A stretch of 64,000 nucleotides of DNA, from positions 62,001-126,000 of the forward strand of contig NZ_QFGA01000002.1 of NCBI RefSeq assembly GCF_004369205.1. The letters run 5' to 3'. The notes under the pieces are model-generated. The model had not been told where the DNA came from. It did no database searches and worked only from the letters and a program-made list of their open reading frames with translations. Source of the DNA: Pelotomaculum schinkii. GTDB lineage: Bacteria; Bacillota; Desulfotomaculia; Desulfotomaculales; Pelotomaculaceae. The translations under genes and the position numbers were made by a program. Below, piece by piece: positions 18,217 through 27,412 of the stretch; the stretch's first letter is position 1, and each line of letters begins with the position of its first letter.

Positions 18217-18246
18217 ATTATAGCATGTGCTATAGCATGTTATAAT
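18217..18246. promoter_or_regulatory. Probable operator of the XRE regulator
   Basis: ATTATAGCATG and CATGTTATAAT are inverted (10 of 11) around TGCTATAG; TATAGCATG also occurs as a direct repeat. TATAAT-like boxes are embedded in it. It sits 14 bases before the start of the broken regulator. Confidence 0.5.
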
Positions 18247-18362
18247 ACGGGTGATTCAACTAATGAAAAATTCTCCAGGTGCTCCGGTACACTCGAAGTC
18301 TAAAATAACAAAAGCAAAAAATTAGAATTTTTTATGTAAGACTTGACACTGGCTAATGATAA

Positions 18363-19736
18363 CTACATGGGCAACGGTTTGAATAGCTCAGCATCACCAA
18401 TAGGAACCAAGCTGAAGCCGGTCAGCACATAATGGGAATCCAGCACATTTTTTTCCAGTACCCAAACCTCATGCCCTCCTATACCCCAGAAACAGGCCTC
18501 GTAATTATCCCTTCCCTGTGACACTGCAGTGCTGTTTCCTGTTGATGGATCCAGGATTTCTATTACTTTCTCAACCTGTGCCTCACCGGGGCTTGGCAGA
18601 TAATGCATTGTTAGAATACGGCCGTCAGAAGCATAGGAAGCGCTGGTGTATACCTGACCGGCCTGACCCAGATCAAAAGACTTTTGCAATGCCCCCGTAC
18701 CGTCATATATTTCGATTAGTCCTCCTTTGGCAACCTTGAAAAGCCTGCCCCCGCCAGAAACTGCAGTAACATAGCCACCCTGAGCATACTCATTATTATT
18801 CTCGCCGAGGTCAGTGATTTTTCTGCCGTTCAAATCCATGATGTGATGGTAATACACGTCGTCCCAGCCGCTGACCACGTGTAGAGATTCACCGGGGACA
18901 ATCCACCCCGCGGAACGAAACTTGCCTGTTTTCTCCGGGAATAACGGCTCAATGCTTCCGTCCTCTACCGAAATTTTAGCCATGCCCTGCAGGCGTCCCG
19001 CCCCGTCACCGAGCTCCTGACCCAGATCGTTAAAATAAAACAGGTGTTGGCCGTCAGGATACCAGACCGGATACCAGTCCTCGGTTGCTTGGGTTAGCCT
19101 TTTTTGATTATCACCATTCCTGTCACAGACCCATAAGCCGCTCTTCCCCCGCGTATAGGCAATCATCGAGCCATCAGGGCTGTAGGAGCCGTAATAGGTT
19201 TCCTCCGCAAGAGTATTGACGGCGCCCTCCTGCAAGGAAAACCGGGTCAGGTTGCTGTCTTTTACGTATAGGACATTTTCTCCGGCCGGATCCCAACCCA
19301 GAGCGCGAATGGTATTCCCCCGATCCAGCGTTGTTATTTTTTCTGTCACCAAATCCAGCAGCAAAAGACTGCTCTCCACCCCCGCCTCAATGCCAGGCGG
19401 GTAATTATACGCGCTGAATACAGCTTTTTTTCCGTCGTTGGTCAAACGCAGATCGTTGTTATAGCCCGTAAATACCAGGTCACCAAAGCCGATAGTCCTA
19501 TTGACAGGGTTAGACTCGGATTCACAGTAGACGTTAAGGATGCCGGCGCTTTCTTCTCCCTTGTCATTAACTGCCGTACCGTACAAGGTTAGAACGGCAA
19601 TAACCATTAGGACAGGAACAACCAACAGTATTTTGGCAGGCGGCATGCGATCTCTACTCAATCCAATCCTCCCCTTTTTCAACCGGTTAATGTTCAATCC
19701 TTTTAATTGGACGGTTGCCGGCATTTTCAGGTTCAT
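18363..19736 (-). CDS. Membrane-anchored TolB-like beta-propeller protein
   Basis: About 457 residues: a short basic N-terminus, one membrane helix (PPAKILLVVPVLMVIAVLTLYG), then an external domain with repeated propeller blades such as YYGSYSPDGSMIAYTRGKSG, DWYPVWYPDGQHLFYFND and SASYASDGRILTMHYLP. This is the TolB/WD40-like pattern; it is Gram-positive here, so not a Tol system. Function unknown, perhaps a scaffold or sensor at the cell surface. The start is uncertain: GGAGGG is only two bases from ATG 19736, and ATG 19724 is an alternative. Confidence 0.7.
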   Translation of the reverse strand: MNLKMPATVQLKGLNINRLKKGRIGLSRDRMPPAKILLVVPVLMVIAVLTLYGTAVNDKGEESAGILNVYCESESNPVNRTIGFGDLVFTGYNNDLRLTNDGKKAVFSAYNYPPGIEAGVESSLLLLDLVTEKITTLDRGNTIRALGWDPAGENVLYVKDSNLTRFSLQEGAVNTLAEETYYGSYSPDGSMIAYTRGKSGLWVCDRNGDNQKRLTQATEDWYPVWYPDGQHLFYFNDLGQELGDGAGRLQGMAKISVEDGSIEPLFPEKTGKFRSAGWIVPGESLHVVSGWDDVYYHHIMDLNGRKITDLGENNNEYAQGGYVTAVSGGGRLFKVAKGGLIEIYDGTGALQKSFDLGQAGQVYTSASYASDGRILTMHYLPSPGEAQVEKVIEILDPSTGNSTAVSQGRDNYEACFWGIGGHEVWVLEKNVLDSHYVLTGFSLVPIGDAELFKPLPM

Positions 19737-19839
19737 ACCCTCCAAAATTACTGCGTGCCCTTGTTTTTATCAAAATAATTGCAGGATTCACTTTTTAGCG
19801 GGAGAATACTTAACAGGATTAAAATATTAGAGGTGTAAC

Positions 19840-21054
19840 ATGAAATACATCATATTGCTCGGAGACGGTATGGCTGACGAACAGTTGGCCGGCCTTGGCG
19901 GCAAAACTCCGCTTCAATTTGCCTCCACCCCCAACATGGATTTTGTCGCGTCATACGGTGAAATAGGTGTTGCTGGAACAGTACCCGCAGGCTTTCCACC
20001 AGGCAGCGACGTAGCCAACCTTTCAGTTATGGGCTACGACCCGCGCCTTTACTACACAGGCCGCTCACCGTTGGAGGCGGTCAGCATGGGCGTCGAGCTG
20101 GACAGCGACGATGTGGCTTTTCGCTGCAACCTGGTTACCCTTTCCGATGAGGAACGTTATGAAGATAAGACCATGGTGGACTACAGCGCTGATGAAATCA
20201 CCACCGCGGAGTCGGGAAAAATTATTGAGGAAGTAAAAGCCCGCCTGGAAAGCGCACAATTAAAATTTTACCCCGGCTTTGGCTTCAGACACCTGCTTGT
20301 CTGGAAAGGCGGGCCGCCAGACGGTGAACTCACACCTCCCCATGATATTTCGGGAAGAGTGATCGGACCTTATCTGCCAAAAGGTCAGATCGGGGAAATA
20401 CTCTTGAACCTGATGAGGGAAAGCGCCGGCTTTTTGCCCGGACACCAGGTCAACGCGGCCAGAACCGGAAAGGGCTTGCGGCCTGCCAATGCCATCTGGT
20501 TCTGGGGCATGGGCAAGAGACCACGGATGCCAAAATTCTATGACCGTTACCGGCTGAACGGCTCGATTATCTCGGCGGTGGATTTGATCAAAGGCATCGG
20601 CATCTGCGCCGGCTTCAATGTGGTTGAAGTGGAGGGAGTCACCGGTACCGTCAACACCAATGCCGACGGCAAGGTCCAGGCTGCTCTTGATGAGCTTGGC
20701 AAAGGCCGTGATTTAGTCTACTTGCATGTGGAGGCGCCGGACGCCGCATCGCACCGGGGAGAGCTCGACACCAAGATTAAGGCCATTGAAATGGTTGACC
20801 GGATGCTCGGCCGTTTGCTGCACGAGCTTGACATTTACGATAGCTATAAGATTATGGTCCTGCCCGATCACCCCACCCCGCTGGCGACTATGACTCATGC
20901 AAGCAGCCCGGTACCCTTCGCCATTTACTCTAAAGGCCAGAATAAAAAAACAAACCGCACTTACGACGAACTAACCGCCTCAAAGGGGTTGGTCATAAAA
21001 GCCGGCCATGAGCTGATGGACTATTTTGTGCTGGGTAAAACAGGAGGCTTTTGA
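19840..21054 (+). CDS. apgM: Cofactor-independent phosphoglycerate mutase, archaeal type
   Basis: A 404-residue metalloenzyme of the alkaline-phosphatase fold. GDGMADEQ holds the first metal ligand, GSDVANLSVMGYDP the nucleophilic-Ser region, HVEAPDAASHRGE and DHPTPLATMTHASSPVPF the other ligands. It should interconvert 3- and 2-phosphoglycerate. Some Clostridial members of this subfamily are annotated as a proposed homoserine kinase; here a standard thrB exists at 38 kb, so the mutase role is more likely. AGAGGTG lies five bases before the ATG. Confidence 0.9.
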   Translation: MKYIILLGDGMADEQLAGLGGKTPLQFASTPNMDFVASYGEIGVAGTVPAGFPPGSDVANLSVMGYDPRLYYTGRSPLEAVSMGVELDSDDVAFRCNLVTLSDEERYEDKTMVDYSADEITTAESGKIIEEVKARLESAQLKFYPGFGFRHLLVWKGGPPDGELTPPHDISGRVIGPYLPKGQIGEILLNLMRESAGFLPGHQVNAARTGKGLRPANAIWFWGMGKRPRMPKFYDRYRLNGSIISAVDLIKGIGICAGFNVVEVEGVTGTVNTNADGKVQAALDELGKGRDLVYLHVEAPDAASHRGELDTKIKAIEMVDRMLGRLLHELDIYDSYKIMVLPDHPTPLATMTHASSPVPFAIYSKGQNKKTNRTYDELTASKGLVIKAGHELMDYFVLGKTGGF

Positions 21055-21119
21055 CGGGTGTTTTCTCTGATCCTGCCTCAACCAGATAATCGGGTAGGGC
21101 TTCATTCACAGCTTAACTT

Positions 21120-22901
21120 TTAATTCGGTACTTCCATCACATCTATTAAATCTATCAGCATGACCTCCTTCAATTCTTGCCTGGAAAGATGAGGAGACAT
21201 ATCCTCAATAGGTCTATTTACAACAAGTTTAGGGTTTACACAAGTAGTTTGTTCTAATTTCACATCTACGAATGATGGTCCATTTGTTTTTAAAACTGTT
21301 TCAATAATATTCCGTGAATATATTGGAGAAATATTAATATAGGATGGAATCCCGTAGGCTGTTGCCACCTCTCCCAAGTCAGGACAACTATAACCTTTAA
21401 CAGTAGATTGCTGCCGGCCACCAAAATACATATCCTGAAACTGTCTGACCATCCCTAAAGACTTGTTGTTCATTAAAAATATCTTAATGGGAAGGTTATG
21501 GCTTGCAATGATATCAAGTTCCTGGATATTAACCTGAATACCACCATCTCCTGCGATAACAATTACCCTCTTACCAGGCGCCGCCTTTGATGCCCCTATC
21601 GCTGCCGGAAGCGCATAGCCCATGGCGCCCATACCACCTGAAATCAGCATCCTCTGCTGTTTTTTGATTCGGAAAGACTGCGCAGCCCACATCTGATGCT
21701 GCCCTACATCAAGGCAGATTATATCTCCTTCATCGCATAATGAAGATAGCAATTCCATAAAAGTGTTGGGCTCTAAGTTTCCGGACTGAACCGGCTGGCG
21801 AATGGTGGAGTATTTTTCCCTGTAGCCCTCAATAATTTTAGACCAGGGTGATAAATCAGCCTTTACGGAGCCTTCCAGTTTAGTGTTAATCCTACACAGA
21901 AAATCCCTGACATCACAGCTTACAGCTAGGTCAACCTTCACCTTTTCATTCAGTTCCACTGGATCAATGTCAACATGGGCCTTTTTTGCGGCACGGGCAA
22001 ATGTGTCAGGCCTTGTACCTGTCTGGCGGGTATCTAACCTGGAGCCCAGTATTAACAGAAAATCGCAATTGGCCAGGATGAGGTTGCTGTAACGATTTCC
22101 ATAAGATCCTACCATGCCGAAAAAGGCAGGATTATTATGGGGCATGGAGTCTAGCCCCATTAATGAAGCTACTACTGGAATTCCGGTTATTTCCACCAGT
22201 AAACCAAGTTCGTTAACTGCCCCGGCTGTCCGGACTCCTCCGCCTACAAGTAATAATGGCCTTTTTGCCTTCTTTATAAGACTTATTACCTCATCTGCAG
22301 CCGCGTCACTATTGCATAAATCTGCTTTGGGTATTTTACTAAACTCTTCACTGTCATAGAAGCCTTTTAATTTTTCTGGTTCAATTTGAGCACGCTGTAC
22401 GTTCATGGGGAGATCAAGAAGCACGGGACCAGGTCTACCACTCCTGGCAAGATATATGGCTTTCTCTAAATGATACCTGATTTCTTCCGGGGCAGTCACT
22501 AATACCGCATACTTGGTAAGATGTTTTACAACACTCACGATATCCGTTTCTTGGAACCCCATTTGACGTATGGGTCGATCAAATTTATATTCGTACGTAT
22601 TTACCTGGCCGGTAATAAATAAGCAGGGGATTGAGTCAAAATAACAGCTTCCAATTCCGGTAACCAGATTTAGCGCCCCAGGACCGCTGGTGGCTATTGC
22701 TACGCCAAGGTTTCCATTAATACGGGCGTAGGCCTCAGCCGCAAAAGCCGCTGCTTGTTCATGATGTACCGATACACATTGGATATCATCCCTATAATAA
22801 ATAGAATCAAGAAGATGCGTTACAGCCCCGCCAATTAACTCAAAGACATGAGCCACACCTTCTTTAGCTATGAAGTCAATAACATAATCCGAAAGCTTCA
22901 T
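21120..22901 (-). CDS. Thiamine-diphosphate enzyme, acetolactate-synthase-like (YerE-like)
   Basis: A 593-residue enzyme with the three domains of the acetohydroxyacid-synthase superfamily. The N-terminal HHEQAAAFAAEAYARI carries the cofactor-activating Glu; GDGGIQVNIQELD is the thiamine-diphosphate/magnesium motif, with the MNNKSLGMVRQFQDMYFG loop after it. No regulatory subunit (ilvH) is nearby. Next to CDP-sugar genes it resembles YerE, which adds an acetyl unit from pyruvate to a CDP-4-keto-3,6-dideoxyhexose. It is 17 bases after the reductase gene, in one operon. A plain acetolactate synthase remains possible. Confidence 0.75.
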   Translation of the reverse strand: MKLSDYVIDFIAKEGVAHVFELIGGAVTHLLDSIYYRDDIQCVSVHHEQAAAFAAEAYARINGNLGVAIATSGPGALNLVTGIGSCYFDSIPCLFITGQVNTYEYKFDRPIRQMGFQETDIVSVVKHLTKYAVLVTAPEEIRYHLEKAIYLARSGRPGPVLLDLPMNVQRAQIEPEKLKGFYDSEEFSKIPKADLCNSDAAADEVISLIKKAKRPLLLVGGGVRTAGAVNELGLLVEITGIPVVASLMGLDSMPHNNPAFFGMVGSYGNRYSNLILANCDFLLILGSRLDTRQTGTRPDTFARAAKKAHVDIDPVELNEKVKVDLAVSCDVRDFLCRINTKLEGSVKADLSPWSKIIEGYREKYSTIRQPVQSGNLEPNTFMELLSSLCDEGDIICLDVGQHQMWAAQSFRIKKQQRMLISGGMGAMGYALPAAIGASKAAPGKRVIVIAGDGGIQVNIQELDIIASHNLPIKIFLMNNKSLGMVRQFQDMYFGGRQQSTVKGYSCPDLGEVATAYGIPSYINISPIYSRNIIETVLKTNGPSFVDVKLEQTTCVNPKLVVNRPIEDMSPHLSRQELKEVMLIDLIDVMEVPN

Positions 22902-22918
22902 AAAAATACGGCTCCTTC

Positions 22919-23851
22919 TTATGGATAGAGTTCCAGGTTTTCTCTAATCCATGCAGTTGTTTTTTTAAGCCCCTCCCATAGCGATGTATTTGAAAGCCAC
23001 CCGAGTTTTGTCTTGATTTTTCCAATGTCGGCTACCCAGGAACCCGGCTCAGGCCTATGGCTGTTTACCATACCCCACCTTGGCTCCAATCCGTTTCCAA
23101 GCATGTTTGTAATCAGGGAAACAACTTCTCCAATAGAATGTTGCTTCCCTGACCCAATATTGAAGATTTCCCCCCCGGTTAAAGGAGTCTTCATTACTTT
23201 CAAATAGCCATCTAATACATCATCAATATAAACAAAATCCCGGCAGAATTCCGGGACCGAAAGTACCGGCGGCTCCCCTCTTAGGAGTGATTTTATAACA
23301 TAGGGTATCAGTCTTTTAGGGTCATCCCATGGACCATAAGGTGAAAAAAGGCGTAGTGTTACAATAGGCAGCTTCTTCACAATAGCCTCAGAGCGGCAAA
23401 AGAGAGTTGCCGCTGCCTTTGAAACGCCATAATCTCCTACCGGTTCCAGAATGTCACACTCACTCATAGGCGCCGTCTTAATTCCATATTCTGAGGAACT
23501 ACCAGTATTGATAAAACAATCAAATCCTGTTTTTTCGCAGGCTCTTAATAGATTAATGGTCCCAATTAGATTAGATTCTATAATGACCGATGGGGTTTTT
23601 TGAAAGGCAAACCCACCATAGGTTGCCAGGTGGCATATTATTGCCGGGGCTATTTTTAAAACTTCCTTTGCAACATTGCCGGCATCCCGCAAATCTACTT
23701 CATATTCGGCCACACGTCCTAATAAGTCTTTGATACGCCACTTATTTGAATTACGACGAGTAAAGATATGTACATCATACTCCAAATCAACTAACCGGCG
23801 TGTAAGACAGGAACCGACAAAACCAGTCGCGCCTGTAACTAATACTTTCAT
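22919..23851 (-). CDS. NAD-dependent epimerase/dehydratase (extended SDR)
   Basis: A 310-residue nucleotide-sugar enzyme with the Rossmann motif GATGFVGS, the catalytic TGSSSEYG and YGVSK, and the C-terminal sugar-nucleotide region. Encoded directly before the YerE-like gene, it is the natural candidate for reducing or epimerising that enzyme's product, as YerF does in yersiniose synthesis; this is inference from position. No clear Shine-Dalgarno precedes ATG 23851. Confidence 0.8.
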   Translation of the reverse strand: MKVLVTGATGFVGSCLTRRLVDLEYDVHIFTRRNSNKWRIKDLLGRVAEYEVDLRDAGNVAKEVLKIAPAIICHLATYGGFAFQKTPSVIIESNLIGTINLLRACEKTGFDCFINTGSSSEYGIKTAPMSECDILEPVGDYGVSKAAATLFCRSEAIVKKLPIVTLRLFSPYGPWDDPKRLIPYVIKSLLRGEPPVLSVPEFCRDFVYIDDVLDGYLKVMKTPLTGGEIFNIGSGKQHSIGEVVSLITNMLGNGLEPRWGMVNSHRPEPGSWVADIGKIKTKLGWLSNTSLWEGLKKTTAWIRENLELYP

Positions 23852-24137
23852 TACTATTTAACACATCCACAAAATGTTTCATATTGAAGCTAATGAAAGC
23901 TCTTATAACCTTCCCGCTTTTCCCATTTTCAAAATGATTTTGCTTGCCAGGTTATTGCCATTGTCACACCCCACTGCACATATTTATTCCATTATATGCC
24001 ACATAGAAGCAACATGTTACAAAGTGCACTAGAAGAATTACAAAATTATTATTGATATCCATAATTTGTATTTAATGGTACCATAAAACTATTCTTTGGA
24101 ATAAGTTAGTAATGTAATAAAAAAAAGAGGTGGTTTA

Positions 24138-24740
24138 ATGTCCCGTCAGATTCTGCAAAATAGAGGATTTGAAAATGAACTTGCCAGCTATGTCACCCAG
24201 GGCAAAGTCACAATTAACACTGATATTGCCTATAGCGGCATGAAATCAGCGCAACTTCTGTCTACTCCACTATCAACCGCTGAAATAGCACAAGTAGTAT
24301 TCTTGATCCTGCCTGGCGCTCAGGTCAGGTTATCATTCTTTGCCAAAAGATTCGTTGGCGAAAATGCAACAAATATATCGAATATCAGGGCCGAAGTTAA
24401 TTTTGTTAACGCGTTTGGCGTGGTTATACCACCCGGTATAGTAATGGCAATCAGGGGTTGTGACATTAGTGAAAATGCTTGGAACTATTATGAGGGGTAC
24501 GCTGAAGCGCCTTTTGGTACTTTGGCTGCGCTGGCGGTTATTCGTCTGGAACCGCCTACCAGCGGGACCAGTAGCTTGCTGGTTGACGACCTGGCGCTTG
24601 TTGTCGAAGTAGGAGCGCCTGTACCACCGCCTCCACCACCCTCGGCATCCCCGATTTACCATGAAATCCCTGGAATTTTTACGGACGCTTCCGTGAACAA
24701 CAGTGACGCCGTAGGCCCTGCATTCTCAATCCAGCAGTGA
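24138..24740 (+). CDS. Surface-type jelly-roll protein A (NTTRR-F1-like)
   Basis: A 200-residue protein without a signal peptide. Residues 1-155 look like a beta-sandwich: ILQNRGFENELASYVTQG, SGMKSAQL, IRAEVNFVNAFGVV, SSLLVDDLALV. This resembles CBM4/9-like modules and, more closely, the NTTRR-F1 domain that heads tripeptide-repeat (collagen-like) proteins of spore-formers; here only a PVPPPPPPS linker and a 40-residue tail follow. It is a clear paralogue of the protein at 25200 and the two converge. AGAGGTGG precedes the ATG. A spore- or cell-surface role is inferred. Confidence 0.65.
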   Translation: MSRQILQNRGFENELASYVTQGKVTINTDIAYSGMKSAQLLSTPLSTAEIAQVVFLILPGAQVRLSFFAKRFVGENATNISNIRAEVNFVNAFGVVIPPGIVMAIRGCDISENAWNYYEGYAEAPFGTLAALAVIRLEPPTSGTSSLLVDDLALVVEVGAPVPPPPPPSASPIYHEIPGIFTDASVNNSDAVGPAFSIQQ

Positions 24741-25199
24741 AACCCGAATTAGAAAGAATACATTTAATACGATACTAAACTCTTTATCAAACAACGAAAG
24801 AACCCCCTCTCCACCGTGAATTAAACACTGTTAATTGGACACAATTAAAAAGCCCTATCGTAGAACTCTAAGAGATAACACGAGCTGACACCGTTTTTCG
24901 TACGGTGCCAGCTCTGTTTTAAATAAATTCGATCTTAATTATAAAACTGGACGTAGTCAGCTATCAGAGTTCTTCCATTCTCCCTTAATAACGTATTTAT
25001 CTTCTAATCCTATCAGATGAACGAGTATGCAGCCATTTACCTTTCGAGGGAAACATAAAGGTAAAAAAAGCACCCCTTAAATGGGGGACAGATTGAAGAC
25101 AAACCTATAATTTCAAAATTGTGCTTTTGTAACCTTTGAATTTAAAGGAATTATAAGAGGCGTTTTTTCTAAAAAAGGGCTTTGTCGACAGCTTGACCC
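24741..25199. other. Intergenic region between the two convergent paralogues
   Basis: About 460 AT-rich bases. It holds the terminator of the plus-strand paralogue at 24882-24920 and a weaker hairpin near 25045-25080. No gene or transposon end was recognised. Confidence 0.5.
24882..24920 (+). terminator. Terminator after surface protein A
   Basis: GAGCTGACACCG pairs with CGGTGCCAGCTC (one mismatch), loop of nine bases, followed by TGTTTT. It lies 140 bases after the stop. Confidence 0.65.
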
Positions 25200-25820
25200 C
25201 TAACATTTAAAAGTAATATACCGGTTTTCGTGGCACGGTATGCCTTCATAAGCCGGTTTTACGTTTTCCGGCGGTATAAACGACACCGGGGCCTCCTGCT
25301 GTACCGGTGGTGTAAGGACTAAGGGTGGCTCCAGTACGGGGATAAACACATCGGAAACCAGTGCCAGATCATCAACCAGGATGCCGCTGGTTCCGAATGC
25401 TGAGGGCTTAAGGCGAATTAACACACGGGCTGCTACTGCATCAAGGGGAATTTCGCCGTACTCTTCATAGCGATACCATGCATTCTGCCCAAGGTCCCTG
25501 CCGCGAATGTTAATAACGATACCAGAAGCGATGGTTGTACCCAATAAATTTAGAAAATTTACTTCGGCCCTGATATTTGACACGTTTCCTGCAAACCTAA
25601 AGTTAATTTTCCTGACAAAAAAAGAAAACCTGACCGGAGCACCCGGGACTATATAGAAGATCACCTGTGATATTTCCGCCGCCGAGGTGGGAGAGGAGAG
25701 TAGTAATGCCGATTTTATACCACTGTTGGCGATATCGCCAAAATCTGAAACCTTACCCTCGGTGTAATAGTTTGCAAGCCCGTTTTCAAATCCCCTGTTT
25801 AATAGAAGCTGTTTGGCCAT
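25200..25820 (-). CDS. Surface-type jelly-roll protein B, paralogue of A
   Basis: A 206-residue paralogue of the protein at 24138: LLLNRGFENGLANYYTEGKV, SGIKSALLLSSPTSAAEISQV, SNIRAEVNFLNLLGTTIASG and SGILVDDLALVSDV align without large gaps. The tail differs, with a Pro-rich linker (VLEPPLVLTPPVQQEAP) and a Cys at the last residue. There is no signal peptide, which fits proteins assembled onto spores from the mother-cell cytoplasm. GGGGTGA precedes the ATG. The function is unknown. Confidence 0.65.
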   Translation of the reverse strand: MAKQLLLNRGFENGLANYYTEGKVSDFGDIANSGIKSALLLSSPTSAAEISQVIFYIVPGAPVRFSFFVRKINFRFAGNVSNIRAEVNFLNLLGTTIASGIVINIRGRDLGQNAWYRYEEYGEIPLDAVAARVLIRLKPSAFGTSGILVDDLALVSDVFIPVLEPPLVLTPPVQQEAPVSFIPPENVKPAYEGIPCHENRYITFKC

Positions 25821-25877
25821 AGAATCACCCCGTATTATTAATTACATTAACAGATTATTCCTATGGTATCTATGATG

Positions 25878-27203
25878 TTACAAGAAATGACAAATACTGT
25901 AACCACTATTCACCAGTCGCTCCGCCAGTCGTTTTCCGCTTAGAATGGCCTGGTCACTCCAGAGATAGGCCCACTCGCCGTACCGCCCGATGCAGTAAAT
26001 ATTATTTTTTTCTAAATAATCCAGTACTGCACGCCGGCTTTCGTTGTGTTGCTTATGGTAGAGCACTTGAGCGTGTTTTATGTCCTGGCACACGGCTAAG
26101 GTAATCTTGTCGTCTTTATCAATAACGCCGATTGTAATCATGTTTTGGATTGTTTTCTCAAGGACACTCTCCAGAGACATACCCAGCGGCTTGTGCCTTG
26201 AATAATAGACTTCCGCCTGGATGCTGCCGGTTCCGGGAGGGGAATTATTAGCGGAATACTCACTGGGAAAATGCACCCGGCAGGGGAGAATTTCCTCGTT
26301 ATAAATATAAAACCAGTGACTGTTGGCCAGGTTATTCCTCTTTACACCCAGGTTGACCAGGACAATCGACGTGCAGGCCAGCCGGTTGGCCGCTTCCCTC
26401 ATTTCCGCCGGGCAATCCCTGATACACTGCACCAGTGTGGGTAGTGGTACCGACGAGACCAGTACCTCGTAGTAACGTTCAAAGCCATTTTTGAAGATTA
26501 TTTTCTTCTTTTTGACATCAATTTCAGCCATTTCGAAACCGTAATGTACTTTGGCCCCTTTCTGTAAACCTTTTAAAAATGACTGAAAGCCTCCAGTTTC
26601 GGGATAACGGACGCTTGAAATATAGTGAATATTGTAAAATTCGTCGGACAGCGCCCCTCTGAGTACTTCCGCAAGGTCCGGACGGTAAATTCTCTGTTCA
26701 ATCCATTCCGTCGTCATTTGTTCAGGTTCCACCGTCCAGTATTTACGGGTATAGACGTATGGAAAGGTCCTGGCAAACTTCTCCCCAAATCCGTCTATCA
26801 GCCAACGGCCGTAATTATCCGCAGAGCCTGACCCGTCCTGCTCCGCCTTTACAAAATCCATAATGCAATCGACCACAAGGTCCACAGGCAGGCCCTTTAA
26901 ATTGGTCTGAACCGGATGACGGATCCAGTTAGAGCCGTACCTGTTTAAAATCCTGGGGAAAATTTCATTGAACCTTCCTTCTATACTTCCTGCAAAAAGT
27001 TTCTGTATATAAGCATCTTTCGTAAAAGACGAATGCGGCCCCTCATCAAAAATAAATCCATCAATCAGATGGGAACGGCAACGCCCGCCCCATGACGTTC
27101 CTTTTTCATAGATATCCGTGTTGTGGTTAAAGTGACTGGAAAAGCTTAACCCTGCGGGACCCGCTCCTAACGTTACTATTGGGTACGAACCACTGGAACT
27201 CAT
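25878..27203 (-). CDS. FAD-dependent amine-oxidase/UDP-galactopyranose-mutase-like protein
   Basis: A 441-residue flavoprotein. The dinucleotide-binding loop GAGPAGLSFS is followed by an acidic end and GTSWGGRCRSHLIDGFIFDEG, as in protoporphyrinogen oxidase and UDP-galactopyranose mutase relatives; the C-terminal YCIGRYGEWAYLWSDQAI matches the second FAD-contact motif of such sugar-locus proteins. A role in remodelling a nucleotide sugar is likely but unproven. AAGGAG precedes the ATG and a sigma-K-like promoter lies at 27278-27310. Confidence 0.75.
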   Translation of the reverse strand: MSSSGSYPIVTLGAGPAGLSFSSHFNHNTDIYEKGTSWGGRCRSHLIDGFIFDEGPHSSFTKDAYIQKLFAGSIEGRFNEIFPRILNRYGSNWIRHPVQTNLKGLPVDLVVDCIMDFVKAEQDGSGSADNYGRWLIDGFGEKFARTFPYVYTRKYWTVEPEQMTTEWIEQRIYRPDLAEVLRGALSDEFYNIHYISSVRYPETGGFQSFLKGLQKGAKVHYGFEMAEIDVKKKKIIFKNGFERYYEVLVSSVPLPTLVQCIRDCPAEMREAANRLACTSIVLVNLGVKRNNLANSHWFYIYNEEILPCRVHFPSEYSANNSPPGTGSIQAEVYYSRHKPLGMSLESVLEKTIQNMITIGVIDKDDKITLAVCQDIKHAQVLYHKQHNESRRAVLDYLEKNNIYCIGRYGEWAYLWSDQAILSGKRLAERLVNSGYSICHFL

Positions 27204-27277
27204 TAAACTGCTCCTTTTTTAATGTTAATAAATTAGTTTGATCCCCCTGAAATCTGTTAATTAATGAGTTTCTTTTA

Positions 27278-27310
27278 TATACTATGTTAACGATGCAAGT
27301 TTTTGCTACC
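27278..27310 (-). promoter_or_regulatory. Putative sporulation (sigma-K-like) promoter
   Basis: On the minus strand, CATAGTATA (27278-27286) fits the -10 pattern CATAnnnTA. Upstream is the 16-base motif GGTAGCAAAAACTTGC (27295-27310), which recurs with two base changes before the gene at 35313. The -35 AC is degenerate (GC). Confidence 0.4.
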
Positions 27311-27327
27311 ATTAATGCTAATCTTTT

Positions 27328-27369
27328 CAAAAGACAACCCAGGAGCTAAAACCCCTGGGTTGTCTTTTG
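27328..27369 (-). terminator. Strong hairpin terminator
   Basis: A perfect 16-bp stem (27328-27343 with 27354-27369) with a 10-base loop. It follows the small gene at 27413 and precedes the flavoprotein promoter, so it separates the two transcripts. Confidence 0.75.
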
Positions 27370-27412
27370 CTTACAAAAAGCAGGCTGGATATCCCATAAA
27401 CATAAACCTAAA

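Noticed and set aside
21120-22901. Simple housekeeping acetolactate synthase (ilvB)
   Set aside because: Not excluded, but no ilv gene or regulatory subunit is nearby and the gene is co-transcribed with a sugar-nucleotide SDR next to CDP-sugar genes.
24050-24110. Sigma-K promoter before the plus-strand surface protein
   Set aside because: CATAAAACTA has one base too many for CATAnnnTA and the 16-base motif found at the other two genes is not present.
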